64,000 nucleotides of DNA from Mycobacterium scrofulaceum (GTDB taxonomy: Bacteria; Actinomycetota; Actinomycetes; Mycobacteriales; Mycobacteriaceae): the NCBI RefSeq assembly GCF_002086735.1, contig NZ_MVIJ01000010.1, forward strand, positions 62,001 to 126,000, in the 5' to 3' direction. The notes under the pieces were generated by a model. It had not been told where the DNA came from. It saw nothing but the letters and a program-made list of their open reading frames with translations, and made no database searches. A program made the position numbers and the translations under genes. Shown piece by piece: positions 27,853 to 35,706 of the stretch; position 1 is the stretch's first letter; every line of letters starts with the position of its first letter.

Positions 27853-28849
27853 CGCAGCCCTCGTAGATCCGGCGCAGCTCGGCGTCGATGACGTGCGGGC
27901 TGCGCGTCGCCGCGATGTGTTCCTGACCCCGCCGCCCGTCGCGCTCGGCGAGGTCGGCGTCGCGCAGGTAGCGCCCGATCGCCGCCGCCAGCGCGGGCGC
28001 GTCACCGACGGGGACGAGCATGCCGGGGCCCGAAGCGATCTCGGCCGTTCCTCCGACCGGGGTCGCCACGAACGGTCGCCCGCCGGCGAGGGCCTCGGTC
28101 AGGATCATCGGCATTCCCTCGGCGAACGACGGCAGCGTCACCACCCGGACCGAGCGCAGCAGGTCACGGACCGCGTCCGGATGGACCGGCGGCTCGACGG
28201 TCATCCGCTCCGTCGGCGGCGGGGTGTAGTCGTCGACGACACCGACTATGCGGCAACGCCCTTCGATCCCCTCGGCGAGGAGCAGCCGCCACGCCGCGAC
28301 GAGCGTGTCGACGCCCTTGCGGCGACCGATGGTGCCCGCGAACAGCACGACCGGCGGTGTCGAGCCGGCTCCCGGCGCGTCCCGGTCGATGGCGACCGGG
28401 TTGGCCACCACCGACGCCGGCACCGCCGGCGCCACCCACTTCACGGCGGCGCGGGCCTCCTCGGACAGGACGATGACGTGGTCCGCCTGCGCCAGGATTT
28501 CGCCGACGAAACGGGGGTGCGACCGGGAGAACTTGGGAAAGTCGGAGCCGTGGATGGTGACGACGACCCGGAAGCCGCGCGCCCGCGCGAACCGGATCAG
28601 CGGTCCTTCCCGCAACCAGGCGCCGCCGTTCGACATGTGGAAGTGCACGATGTTCGTGCGCGGGGCACGGGCCAGCGCCGCCGCCGCGCGCGCCGTGAGC
28701 CAGAGGTTCTTGGCGTGGTGACGCCCGTTCCACGTCGACAGGACGCGGACCTCGTCGGCGCCGATGCGGTTGTCGCGGATCACCCGGATGACCGTTTGCG
28801 TTCCGCCGAAGCTGTACATGTCGGGCCCGACGTGAATGACCGAGATCAT
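27836..28849 (-). CDS. GT4-family glycosyltransferase
   Basis: A 337-aa GT-B enzyme starting MISVIHVGPDMYSFGGTQTV. It has the VVTIHGSDF strand, the FAGTIGRRKGVDTLVAAWRL nucleotide-domain start and the donor-site motif PSFAEGMPMILTEALAGGRP (E-x7-E type). Start fixed at ATG 28849 by ATGA overlap with the polymerase gene. Acts on the cytoplasmic face of the membrane; sugar specificity unknown. Confidence 0.88.
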   Translation of the reverse strand: MISVIHVGPDMYSFGGTQTVIRVIRDNRIGADEVRVLSTWNGRHHAKNLWLTARAAAALARAPRTNIVHFHMSNGGAWLREGPLIRFARARGFRVVVTIHGSDFPKFSRSHPRFVGEILAQADHVIVLSEEARAAVKWVAPAVPASVVANPVAIDRDAPGAGSTPPVVLFAGTIGRRKGVDTLVAAWRLLLAEGIEGRCRIVGVVDDYTPPPTERMTVEPPVHPDAVRDLLRSVRVVTLPSFAEGMPMILTEALAGGRPFVATPVGGTAEIASGPGMLVPVGDAPALAAAIGRYLRDADLAERDGRRGQEHIAATRSPHVIDAELRRIYEGCGVGAR

Positions 28850-30324
28850 CCGCCGGCCACGGCGGCCGGTGCCCGCGCACCGTCGGCGCCCGCGTGGCCC
28901 GCTTCGGAGTTCCTGCGCCGCAGGCCGGCGAAGCCCATCGCCGTTCCGAGCGCCAACCCCAACGCCAGTGCGTCCATGGGCATTTCGGGCAGCGGCCAGA
29001 CGGCGGAGATCGCCAGCAGGCCGGCGCAGACCGCGGCGCTGATCTTCGCGGGCGCCGTGGCGCAGCGCAGCGCCGCGACGATCGGCGTCAGCGCGATCCA
29101 CGCGAACGCCGCCATGCCCACGGCCCCGGCCTTGGCCAGCCACCATTGGTAGAACAGGTGAGAGTAGGTGGGGCCCAGCGTCCAGGCGAAGGCCTTCGGA
29201 TCGTTGCCGGAGGGCAGCTGATAGGCGTAGCCCAGGCCGTGGCCGAACACCGGTGCCTGCTCGATCGCGGCGTTGAGTCGGGCGACTTCCCGCAGCCTGT
29301 CCAGGGTCGATTCGTCGGTCTCGAGCGCGCTCACCGAGACCCCACCGAACACCCGCCGGTTGAAGGCGGTGAACTGATCGCTGAGCCACGATCCCGCCTC
29401 CGAATGCTGCAGCAGGAACAGCGATGCCGGCAGGATCAGCACGGCCACGCCCGCGCTGACCGCGGCGACCATGGCCGAACGGCGCAGCGCGCGCCAGCTG
29501 ACGTTGGCGAAGAAGGCGACGGTCGCGCCCACCGCAACGGCGATCAGGGTGTTGCGGGAGAAGGCCAGCAGCGAGATGACCAATGCGGGCGGGCCGAACG
29601 CGAGATACGTCGCGGGCCGGACCCGGCCGATGATCGAGGCGGCGACCAGTGCGGTCAACGCGGCGGTGGCCGGCGTCTGGGTGGACAGCACGATCCGCAG
29701 GGCCTGACCGGCGCCGGTCGCCCCTCGCAGGCTCTCGGCCCGGCCGGCCAGCCGGATGGCATGCAACGAACTGAAAATCGCCATGCCCGCCGAAAACCAC
29801 AGCGTCACGACCATCACGCGCATGCAGAACTTCAGGTAGCCGCCGTACACGATCAGCAACGCCAGCACGAACCCGACGACCATCTCGATCAAGGTCGTCG
29901 CTTCATGCAGGATCATCGTCGCGTCGTGGCCCATCTGGAACCCGACGACGGTGAAGTACAGGACCGTGAGCGCGAACATGGCCGGCAGCAGGAAGTCCTT
30001 CGACCGCGGCCGCACGATCGGGATCAGGTAACAGATCGCCAGCACGGCGACCACCTGGTACGCGTAGATCGCCACCGGCCCAATCACTTTGCCGACGTGC
30101 AGACCTGCGGGGAGCGCGGCGAACGCCAGGAACAGCGTTACCCCCGCCAACCCCTCGCGCTTCACCCAGTAGACAACCAGGCAGAAGGTCGCGGCGATCA
30201 GCAACGCCCCCTCGGTGGTCCGCCGCACCGCCAGCACGCCAAAGATGAAGCAGCCGAACAGGAATAGCGCCAGCAGGACACCATCCACCGCCAGGCGGGG
30301 GCGACCGGGCAGGTAGGGAATCAC
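28846..30324 (-). CDS. O-antigen polymerase/ligase-like membrane protein (Wzy type)
   Basis: A 492-aa protein with about 11-13 transmembrane segments and a large extracytoplasmic loop near the C-terminal third. The loop carries the Wzy_C/WaaL-type pattern FGHGLGYAYQ ... YSHLFYQWWLAKAGAVG. It would polymerise the flipped repeat units on the outer face of the membrane. GTG 30324 overlaps the TGA of the chain-length gene (GTGA). Ligase versus polymerase cannot be distinguished by sequence alone, but the paired Wzz-like gene favours polymerase. Confidence 0.85.
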   Translation of the reverse strand: MIPYLPGRPRLAVDGVLLALFLFGCFIFGVLAVRRTTEGALLIAATFCLVVYWVKREGLAGVTLFLAFAALPAGLHVGKVIGPVAIYAYQVVAVLAICYLIPIVRPRSKDFLLPAMFALTVLYFTVVGFQMGHDATMILHEATTLIEMVVGFVLALLIVYGGYLKFCMRVMVVTLWFSAGMAIFSSLHAIRLAGRAESLRGATGAGQALRIVLSTQTPATAALTALVAASIIGRVRPATYLAFGPPALVISLLAFSRNTLIAVAVGATVAFFANVSWRALRRSAMVAAVSAGVAVLILPASLFLLQHSEAGSWLSDQFTAFNRRVFGGVSVSALETDESTLDRLREVARLNAAIEQAPVFGHGLGYAYQLPSGNDPKAFAWTLGPTYSHLFYQWWLAKAGAVGMAAFAWIALTPIVAALRCATAPAKISAAVCAGLLAISAVWPLPEMPMDALALGLALGTAMGFAGLRRRNSEAGHAGADGARAPAAVAGG

Positions 30325-31778
30325 GCCGGGCCGCCGACCTTTGCCCGGTAGGTCTTGGCGGCGGCCCTGATGTGCAGCGACGGCCGGGCGTCGGTCAGGA
30401 CGGTGCCGACGACGTCAGCGCCGGCCGAGCGCAGGGCGGCCAGCGCGTCGTTGAGCTCGTCGACGGTGGTCCGGCGCGCCCGCACCACCAACACCGTGGC
30501 CGACACCGCGCCGGCCAGCAGGCCGCTGTCGGCCGTTGCCAGAACCGGCGGCCCGTCCACCACGATCCGATCGAAACGGGACGACAGGTCCAGCATCACC
30601 CTGTCGATCACCTCGGGCAGAAACGCGCTGCAGGGCGGGGTTTCGCGGCGCGCGGACCGCGACGCCAGGACGAACAGCTTGGCGATCGGGGTGGGCTTGA
30701 CGGCTTCCGCGGCGATGTCGGGGTTGGCCAGCGCGTTGGCCAGTCCCTCCCCCGACTCGACCCGCAGCAGGCCGGCGATCACGTGCCGGCGCGTATCGCC
30801 CTCGACCAGGAGCACGTCCTCACCGATTTCGGCCAGCGCCAACGACAGGTTCAGCGCCGTGGTCGTGGTCCCCTCCCCGCCGAACGGCGCCGTCACCAGC
30901 ACCCGGCGCGCCTCGGGGCCCACCGCCCTGAGCAGCCGGGCGCGCAAGCCCCGCACGGCGTCGTCGAGGGCGGAGTCGACGCCGAACCTCGGGGTGTTGC
31001 CGCGCCTGCCGGGCAACTCCGCCAAAGTGGGCAGGCCCGAAAGCTGTTCCAGCTTCTCCCGGGAGCGCACCGTGCGGTCGTTGGCCTCGCGGGCCACCGC
31101 CACCGCGATGGCCAGCAGGATCCCGGCGATGAAGCCCATCGCCATGTTGCGCACGGGCACCGGGGTCACGGCGTGATCGGGCACCCGCGGGGCCTCCACC
31201 ACCCTCGCCCTGGCCACCGGCATGGGTTTGGCCGCCGGCTGGCCGGGCGTCTCCGAGGGTTGGGGGCCGGGCGGATTCGGCTCGCCGGTGTCGGGCCGCA
31301 CGCCGGGCGTCACCGGCACGGGCCGGCCGTTCGGGCCCGTCGTCGCGCCGAGGGTCGGCACCAGCGCGGCGAACTGATCGGCCATCGCGCCCGCCAGCGC
31401 CGCGGCGCGGTTCGGGTCGGTGTCCTTGACGGAGATCGTGAAAAGCTGGGATTTGGCCGTGTATTTCACCTGGGTCTGGGTCACCAGCGCGTCGGCGCTC
31501 ATCGGGACCTGCAGCTGATTGACCGCGCGCTCCGCCACCGTCCGGCCGCCGGCTATCTGCGCGTAGGAGGACAACCGTTCCTGCGCGGTCAGCGTGCCGT
31601 TGTACAACTCGGTGAGGTCGGTGGCACCGGGGAAGGAGATCAGGATGGTCGCCGACGATTGGTAGTGCTTGGTCTGCAATGCCGTGACCGCCGCGGCACC
31701 GATCGTGCACGCCAGCAACGCCCCCAGGGCCAGTTTCCAATGCGTGAGCAGAGTCCGGACGAAGGTGCGGAAATCCAT
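30321..31778 (-). CDS. Wzz/BY-kinase-like chain-length and export regulator with altered Walker A
   Basis: A 485-aa protein: Wzz domain with TM1 (about 15-34) and TM2 (about 212-229), an unusual Pro-rich external stretch (about 148-205), then a cytoplasmic ParA/BY-kinase-like domain. Walker A reads PFGGEGTTTT (about 298-307), so the usual GEGKS/T lysine is Thr304. Walker A' is LLVEGDTRR instead of LIDxDxR, Walker B is RIVVDGPP, and no C-terminal tyrosine cluster exists. It is probably a polysaccharide co-polymerase; kinase activity is doubtful. GAGAGG lies seven bases upstream of ATG 31778, and it heads the wzz-wzy-GT-AKR-GMC run. Confidence 0.8.
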   Translation of the reverse strand: MDFRTFVRTLLTHWKLALGALLACTIGAAAVTALQTKHYQSSATILISFPGATDLTELYNGTLTAQERLSSYAQIAGGRTVAERAVNQLQVPMSADALVTQTQVKYTAKSQLFTISVKDTDPNRAAALAGAMADQFAALVPTLGATTGPNGRPVPVTPGVRPDTGEPNPPGPQPSETPGQPAAKPMPVARARVVEAPRVPDHAVTPVPVRNMAMGFIAGILLAIAVAVAREANDRTVRSREKLEQLSGLPTLAELPGRRGNTPRFGVDSALDDAVRGLRARLLRAVGPEARRVLVTAPFGGEGTTTTALNLSLALAEIGEDVLLVEGDTRRHVIAGLLRVESGEGLANALANPDIAAEAVKPTPIAKLFVLASRSARRETPPCSAFLPEVIDRVMLDLSSRFDRIVVDGPPVLATADSGLLAGAVSATVLVVRARRTTVDELNDALAALRSAGADVVGTVLTDARPSLHIRAAAKTYRAKVGGPA

Positions 31779-31827
31779 CCACTAACCTCTCTGGGCCGAC
31801 GCCATGCCAATGGCGCCGAATTGATTT

Positions 31828-31850
31828 GCTTTGCACCGGCCGCGCAAAGC
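31828..31850 (-). promoter_or_regulatory. Inverted repeat GCTTTGC-N9-GCAAAGC in the wzz 5' region
   Basis: Perfect 7-bp arms with a 9-base GC-rich spacer, 50 bases upstream of the wzz-like start. If transcription begins at the CATAAT upstream, this would be a hairpin in the 5' untranslated leader; otherwise it may be a protein-binding site. Confidence 0.45.
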
Positions 31851-31853
31851 TCG

Positions 31854-31887
31854 GTGCAGCACATTATGCAGCATCTCCGTGCAGCAC
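31854..31887. repeat. Three iterated palindromes RTGC-A-GCAY upstream of wzz operon
   Basis: GTGCAGCAC (31854-31862), ATGCAGCAT (31866-31874) and GTGCAGCAC (31879-31887) are each perfect 4-bp-arm palindromes around a central A, spaced 12 and 13 bases apart. On the minus strand the middle copy runs into CATAAT, a likely -10 element, so a regulator bound here would block or adjust the wzz-wzy operon promoter. Confidence 0.55.
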
Positions 31888-31945
31888 AGTCCCAATCGCA
31901 ATGAGTTGCCGGGTGCCCGATCAAGGCGTTTGCTGGCGCGCACGA

Positions 31946-33622
31946 TCACTGGCCGGGTGCGGTGGTCAGCGCGTCGCGCCCGATGTCGAGCGCGGCCAGC
32001 GGGTACCCCCCCGATTCGTCGCGTCCGGAGCGGGCCAGCCGCATGGGGGGATAGTCCACCACGTGCGAGGCGGTCGGCTTGTGCTGCTGCCACTCGACGC
32101 GGGCGCGCAGCGTGTAGTGCCCCGGCGCCAGCCCCGCCAGGTCGACGGCCACGGATTCGGTGAACGACGCCGGGGCCGGCTGGTTACCGGAGCTGTCGGG
32201 GGACGGCACGAGCTTGTCGAGGGCCACGGCCGTCGGCAAGGTCCGGACCACCGCGCCCGAGAAATCCACCAGTTGATAGCCGGGCGCCCACTTCTCGATT
32301 GCGGCGGCGGCGCCGTAGTTGGTCCAGACCACCGATAGTGTCGCCACGCGATCGCGAAACGATGGCGACCCCGGCCGCGCTTCCACGGAGTAGCGGTAGC
32401 CGGCCGCGACGTTGGCCTGCGCCCACACCAGGTATAGGGCCGGGTCCATCGGGGTGGCCGAATCCACGGCGGGGAAGTTGAAACTCGACGTCATCGACAC
32501 GTGATATTTGACGACGTCGCGCAGGCCCTTTTCGTAGTAGGACCGCGGGCTGGTTCCCTCCGGCAACTGGCACCATTCGGTGATCACCAGGGCCGAGGCC
32601 AGCCGCTCTTTCAGCTGGGCCACCAGCGGGTCTTTGGTGTGCACGTAGTACGAGCCGTCCGATTCCGCCCAGACGGGCAGCGGCGCGTAGACGCCGAGGC
32701 AGTCCGAACGGATGCCCACGGGCGCGGACAGCTTCTTGGTGACGTCGTCGGCGAGCAGCTCGCGCACGATTTCCGGGTTCAGCGCGGTGGTCACCAGCCG
32801 GGTGTGGCCGAAGGCACTCACGTTCGCCGCGACGAGCTGACCGATGGAGGCTTTCGTGATGCTCTGATCGCGAAACTGACTGTAGTAACCCAGCTTTGCG
32901 ATGCTCTGCTCGGGTGAGGGGCCCGGGGCGCCCAACGTGTCCCGGAGATAGGCGATGTGGTTCTCGCTGAAGTCCCCGTAGCCGGAGAACTCGAAAACGC
33001 TGAGCCGCTCGTCGCCGTCGTAGCGGCGGCCCAGCGCGGCGAGCAGCTGCCCGAAGGCGCTCAGGTAGGCGGGGTCGTTCCAGTTCGGCACCACGTGCGT
33101 CAGCCCGGGCGTCCACCAGTATCGTTGCGGCCCCGTGTAGCTGGTGGACGCGAAGCGCATCCAGTCGGGAATGGCGATGTTCGTGTTGTTCGCATAGGTG
33201 GTGTCGCAGCAGGAGTTGTAGGCGAACACGCGAAGCGTGAGCCGCATGTTGCGACCGGCCAGCTTGGCCAGCGCGTCGTCGATGACGCTGAAGTCGAATC
33301 TGCGGTCGTCGGGGGCGTCGGGGGGCAGGGTGGTCGGATCGGTGGGCTGCAGTTGCCGCCACGACACGCGCAAGCTGGCGTCGTAGGACCCCGGCCACGC
33401 CGGGTACCGCCGCTGGGCCGGATTGCCTTGCGGGAAAAGCGGCATCATCAGGTCTTCGTATTGGCCGCGCAGCGGATTCGCGATCTCCTGCACGTTCGGC
33501 GGTATGGCGGGGCTGGCCACGGTGGACAACGGATCGGGGCCGCCGGGCCCGCCGCATCCGCTCACCACCAACGCCGCGCACGCGACGATCACCGCCACGC
33601 TTGTGCTCAATGTTCGGGCCAT
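31946..33622 (-). CDS. Secreted lipoprotein with TIM-barrel (DUF4832-like) architecture, copy 1
   Basis: A 558-aa protein with a signal peptide and lipobox VVSGC (Cys23). It is followed by PLRGQYED, a WRQLQP ... FDFSVIDDAL segment and IAIPDWMRF, a layout like glycoside-hydrolase-type DUF4832 proteins. VFEFSGYGDFSENH is an attractive active-site strand with an acidic residue, and the C-terminal half looks like a beta-sandwich. It is a close paralogue of the gene at 35707. Start at ATG 33622, ten bases after the c-di-GMP gene stop. By position it may correspond to M. tuberculosis Rv1006 (a similarly long unknown protein between metS and pabB, from memory). Likely acts on or binds surface glycan; no activity is established. 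Confidence 0.65.
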   Translation of the reverse strand: MARTLSTSVAVIVACAALVVSGCGGPGGPDPLSTVASPAIPPNVQEIANPLRGQYEDLMMPLFPQGNPAQRRYPAWPGSYDASLRVSWRQLQPTDPTTLPPDAPDDRRFDFSVIDDALAKLAGRNMRLTLRVFAYNSCCDTTYANNTNIAIPDWMRFASTSYTGPQRYWWTPGLTHVVPNWNDPAYLSAFGQLLAALGRRYDGDERLSVFEFSGYGDFSENHIAYLRDTLGAPGPSPEQSIAKLGYYSQFRDQSITKASIGQLVAANVSAFGHTRLVTTALNPEIVRELLADDVTKKLSAPVGIRSDCLGVYAPLPVWAESDGSYYVHTKDPLVAQLKERLASALVITEWCQLPEGTSPRSYYEKGLRDVVKYHVSMTSSFNFPAVDSATPMDPALYLVWAQANVAAGYRYSVEARPGSPSFRDRVATLSVVWTNYGAAAAIEKWAPGYQLVDFSGAVVRTLPTAVALDKLVPSPDSSGNQPAPASFTESVAVDLAGLAPGHYTLRARVEWQQHKPTASHVVDYPPMRLARSGRDESGGYPLAALDIGRDALTTAPGQ

Positions 33623-33632
33623 CGGTGCGATG

Positions 33633-35525
33633 CTAGATGGAGCCCGTCGGCAGCGCCTTGCGGTCGGCCAAAAACGGCATCGGCAGCCAGCGCGTGGACA
33701 GCAAGGCTTCCATGGCATCGGCGGGGACGGGGCGCGACAACAGGAAGCCCTGCGCCCGGCGACACCCGTGCTGGATCAAAGTCATTGCGGCGTCAGGCGT
33801 TTCGACACCCTCGGCGACGACTTCCAGGCCGAATGCCTCGGCCAGCCCGATGATGGCGCGCACGATCGCCAAATCACCGGCGTTGTTGCCCAAGTCGCGG
33901 ACGAACCCGGTGTCGATCTTGAGCATGTCGACCGGCAGGGATTTCAGGTGCGACAACACCGCATACCCGGTGCCGAAGTCGTCGATGGCCAGTTGAACGC
34001 CGACTTCCTTGAGCTCCGCCAAGGTCTTTCGGGTGGTGTCGATGTCATGCACCACGGCGCGCTCGGTGATCTCCAGGCACACCGAACCGGCGTCGAGGCC
34101 GAACTCCTCGATGGTGCCGGCGACGTCGCGCACGAACCCCCGCGTGATGAGCTGGATGGGCGACACGTTGATCCGCATGACCGCTCCCCGCCCGACGCCG
34201 TCGGCCTGCCAGCGACTGAAATCGGCGCACGCGCTGCGCATCACCCACCGGCCCAACTCCATCGCCAGGTTGGTCGATTCGGCGATCCCGATGAACGAGT
34301 CGGGCAGCAGCAGCCCCCAGATCGGGTGTCGCCAACGCACCAGTGCCTCGGCGCCCACGATGGCGCCGGTCGAGAGGTCGACCTCGGGCAGGTAGTGCAG
34401 CATCAAGGCTTCGCTGTCGATGTCGCCTTGCAGGTGCAGTTCGATGTCGTTGCGGAACGCGCGTTTGAGGGACATGTCGTCGGTGGACACCGCGATCTGG
34501 TTACCGCCGGAACGTTTCGCCGTCAGCACCGCCTCGTCGGCGCGACGGAGCAGGTCGGTGCAGTTGTCCCGCCCCGGGACACCCACCGCCAGCCCGATGC
34601 TGACGGTGCGGCTGATCACGTGGCCGCCGATGGCCAGCCGCTCGCACAGCATCGCGGAGAGGCGGCGGGCGAGCGACTCCGCCGCCTCCGGCGACATCGG
34701 CTGGTCGGGGACGACGACGAACTCGTCACCGCCCAGCCGGGCGATCGTGCAGTTGGGTGCGCAGATCCGGATGCGTTGTGCGAAGACGCGGATGAACCAG
34801 TCGCCGGCGGTGTGGCCGAGGTAGTCGTTGATCGGCTTGAGCCGGTCGAGGTCGAGGTACATCACGGCGACCGGACCGGGTTGCCCGGTCACGAGCCGTT
34901 CGGTCAGGTGCGCGACCAGGGCGCGACGGTTGTAGAGGCCGGTCAGATCGTCGTGCTCGGCCAGGTAGCGCAGCTTCTCCTCGGCCGCGATGCGGGCCTG
35001 CACCTGCGCGAACAGCGCGGCGACCGCCTCGAGCGTGTTGATCTCGTCTTGCTCCCACTTGCGGGCGCCGAACTTGACGAAGCCGAGGAGCCCGGTGGTG
35101 GTCTCGCCCGAGACCAGCGGGGCGGCGGCCACCGAGGGGGAGGCGGCCCCTTTGGTTGCGCCCACCCTGCGCCGGAAATAGCGTTTGGACTGCGCGGGCC
35201 GGATCACCACGGGTTTCCGGCCGTGCCCGCACTGCGCGAGGACCGACTCGGCGATGTCCAGCTGGGCGAACGCGGTCGGATCCGGGTCCGCGGCGTCCGT
35301 CCGGGCCGGCCACTCGGCGACCAGCGCGGAAGCGCGGGTGTGCGGGTCGAGGTGCCGCAGGAAGCTGGCGTCCACGTCGAACTGCTCGACGAGCTGCGCC
35401 AGCACCTTTTCACTGACCCGGCCGGCCGAGGCCGCCGTCGCCTCCATCAGCTGTGTCGCAACGGAGGTGACGACCAGGTCCAGACTGCGCGGCACGGTCT
35501 CCTCCGACAAGGGCATCCGTCTCAT
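33633..35525 (-). CDS. GAF-GGDEF-EAL bifunctional cyclic-di-GMP enzyme (Rv1354c-like)
   Basis: A 630-aa cytoplasmic protein: GAF-like sensor (about 15-180), GGDEF cyclase (about 184-350, intact LGGDEF at 264-269) and EAL phosphodiesterase (about 360-610). EAL residues are present: EALVRW (393-398), EITE (485-488), DDFGTGY (515-521), KID (536-538) and a later EGVET. The RxxD inhibitory site that should precede GGDEF is absent (APNC at 256-259). It closely resembles the single c-di-GMP synthase/hydrolase I recall from M. tuberculosis, Rv1354c. Start could be ATG 35525 or 35516. It lies between two paralogous lipoprotein genes and is 10 bases from the downstream one, so it is probably co-expressed with polysaccharide genes. 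Confidence 0.93.
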   Translation of the reverse strand: MRRMPLSEETVPRSLDLVVTSVATQLMEATAASAGRVSEKVLAQLVEQFDVDASFLRHLDPHTRASALVAEWPARTDAADPDPTAFAQLDIAESVLAQCGHGRKPVVIRPAQSKRYFRRRVGATKGAASPSVAAAPLVSGETTTGLLGFVKFGARKWEQDEINTLEAVAALFAQVQARIAAEEKLRYLAEHDDLTGLYNRRALVAHLTERLVTGQPGPVAVMYLDLDRLKPINDYLGHTAGDWFIRVFAQRIRICAPNCTIARLGGDEFVVVPDQPMSPEAAESLARRLSAMLCERLAIGGHVISRTVSIGLAVGVPGRDNCTDLLRRADEAVLTAKRSGGNQIAVSTDDMSLKRAFRNDIELHLQGDIDSEALMLHYLPEVDLSTGAIVGAEALVRWRHPIWGLLLPDSFIGIAESTNLAMELGRWVMRSACADFSRWQADGVGRGAVMRINVSPIQLITRGFVRDVAGTIEEFGLDAGSVCLEITERAVVHDIDTTRKTLAELKEVGVQLAIDDFGTGYAVLSHLKSLPVDMLKIDTGFVRDLGNNAGDLAIVRAIIGLAEAFGLEVVAEGVETPDAAMTLIQHGCRRAQGFLLSRPVPADAMEALLSTRWLPMPFLADRKALPTGSI

Positions 35526-35706
35526 CCGGACGGTCAGCGCGCTGACGGCTGGCCGCTCGGGCGACGGTCTGGATGGCGAATCGCGGGTTCATGCGGACCC
35601 GGGCAGGTCACGGTGGGTATGGCCAGCAAAAGGTATCACGCACGACCCGTCCGATCAGGGCGAACGAACAACATCTGGCGCCGGCCGGCCGCTCCTCATC
35701 GGGGCG
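35526..35706. promoter_or_regulatory. 181-bp spacer upstream of the c-di-GMP gene
   Basis: No gene is supported here, although a short minus-strand frame (ATG 35592) reads into the c-di-GMP gene out of phase. On the minus strand GATACCT near 35634 is the best -10-like element, so the c-di-GMP gene and lipoprotein copy 1 may have their own promoter separate from lipoprotein copy 2. Confidence 0.3.
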
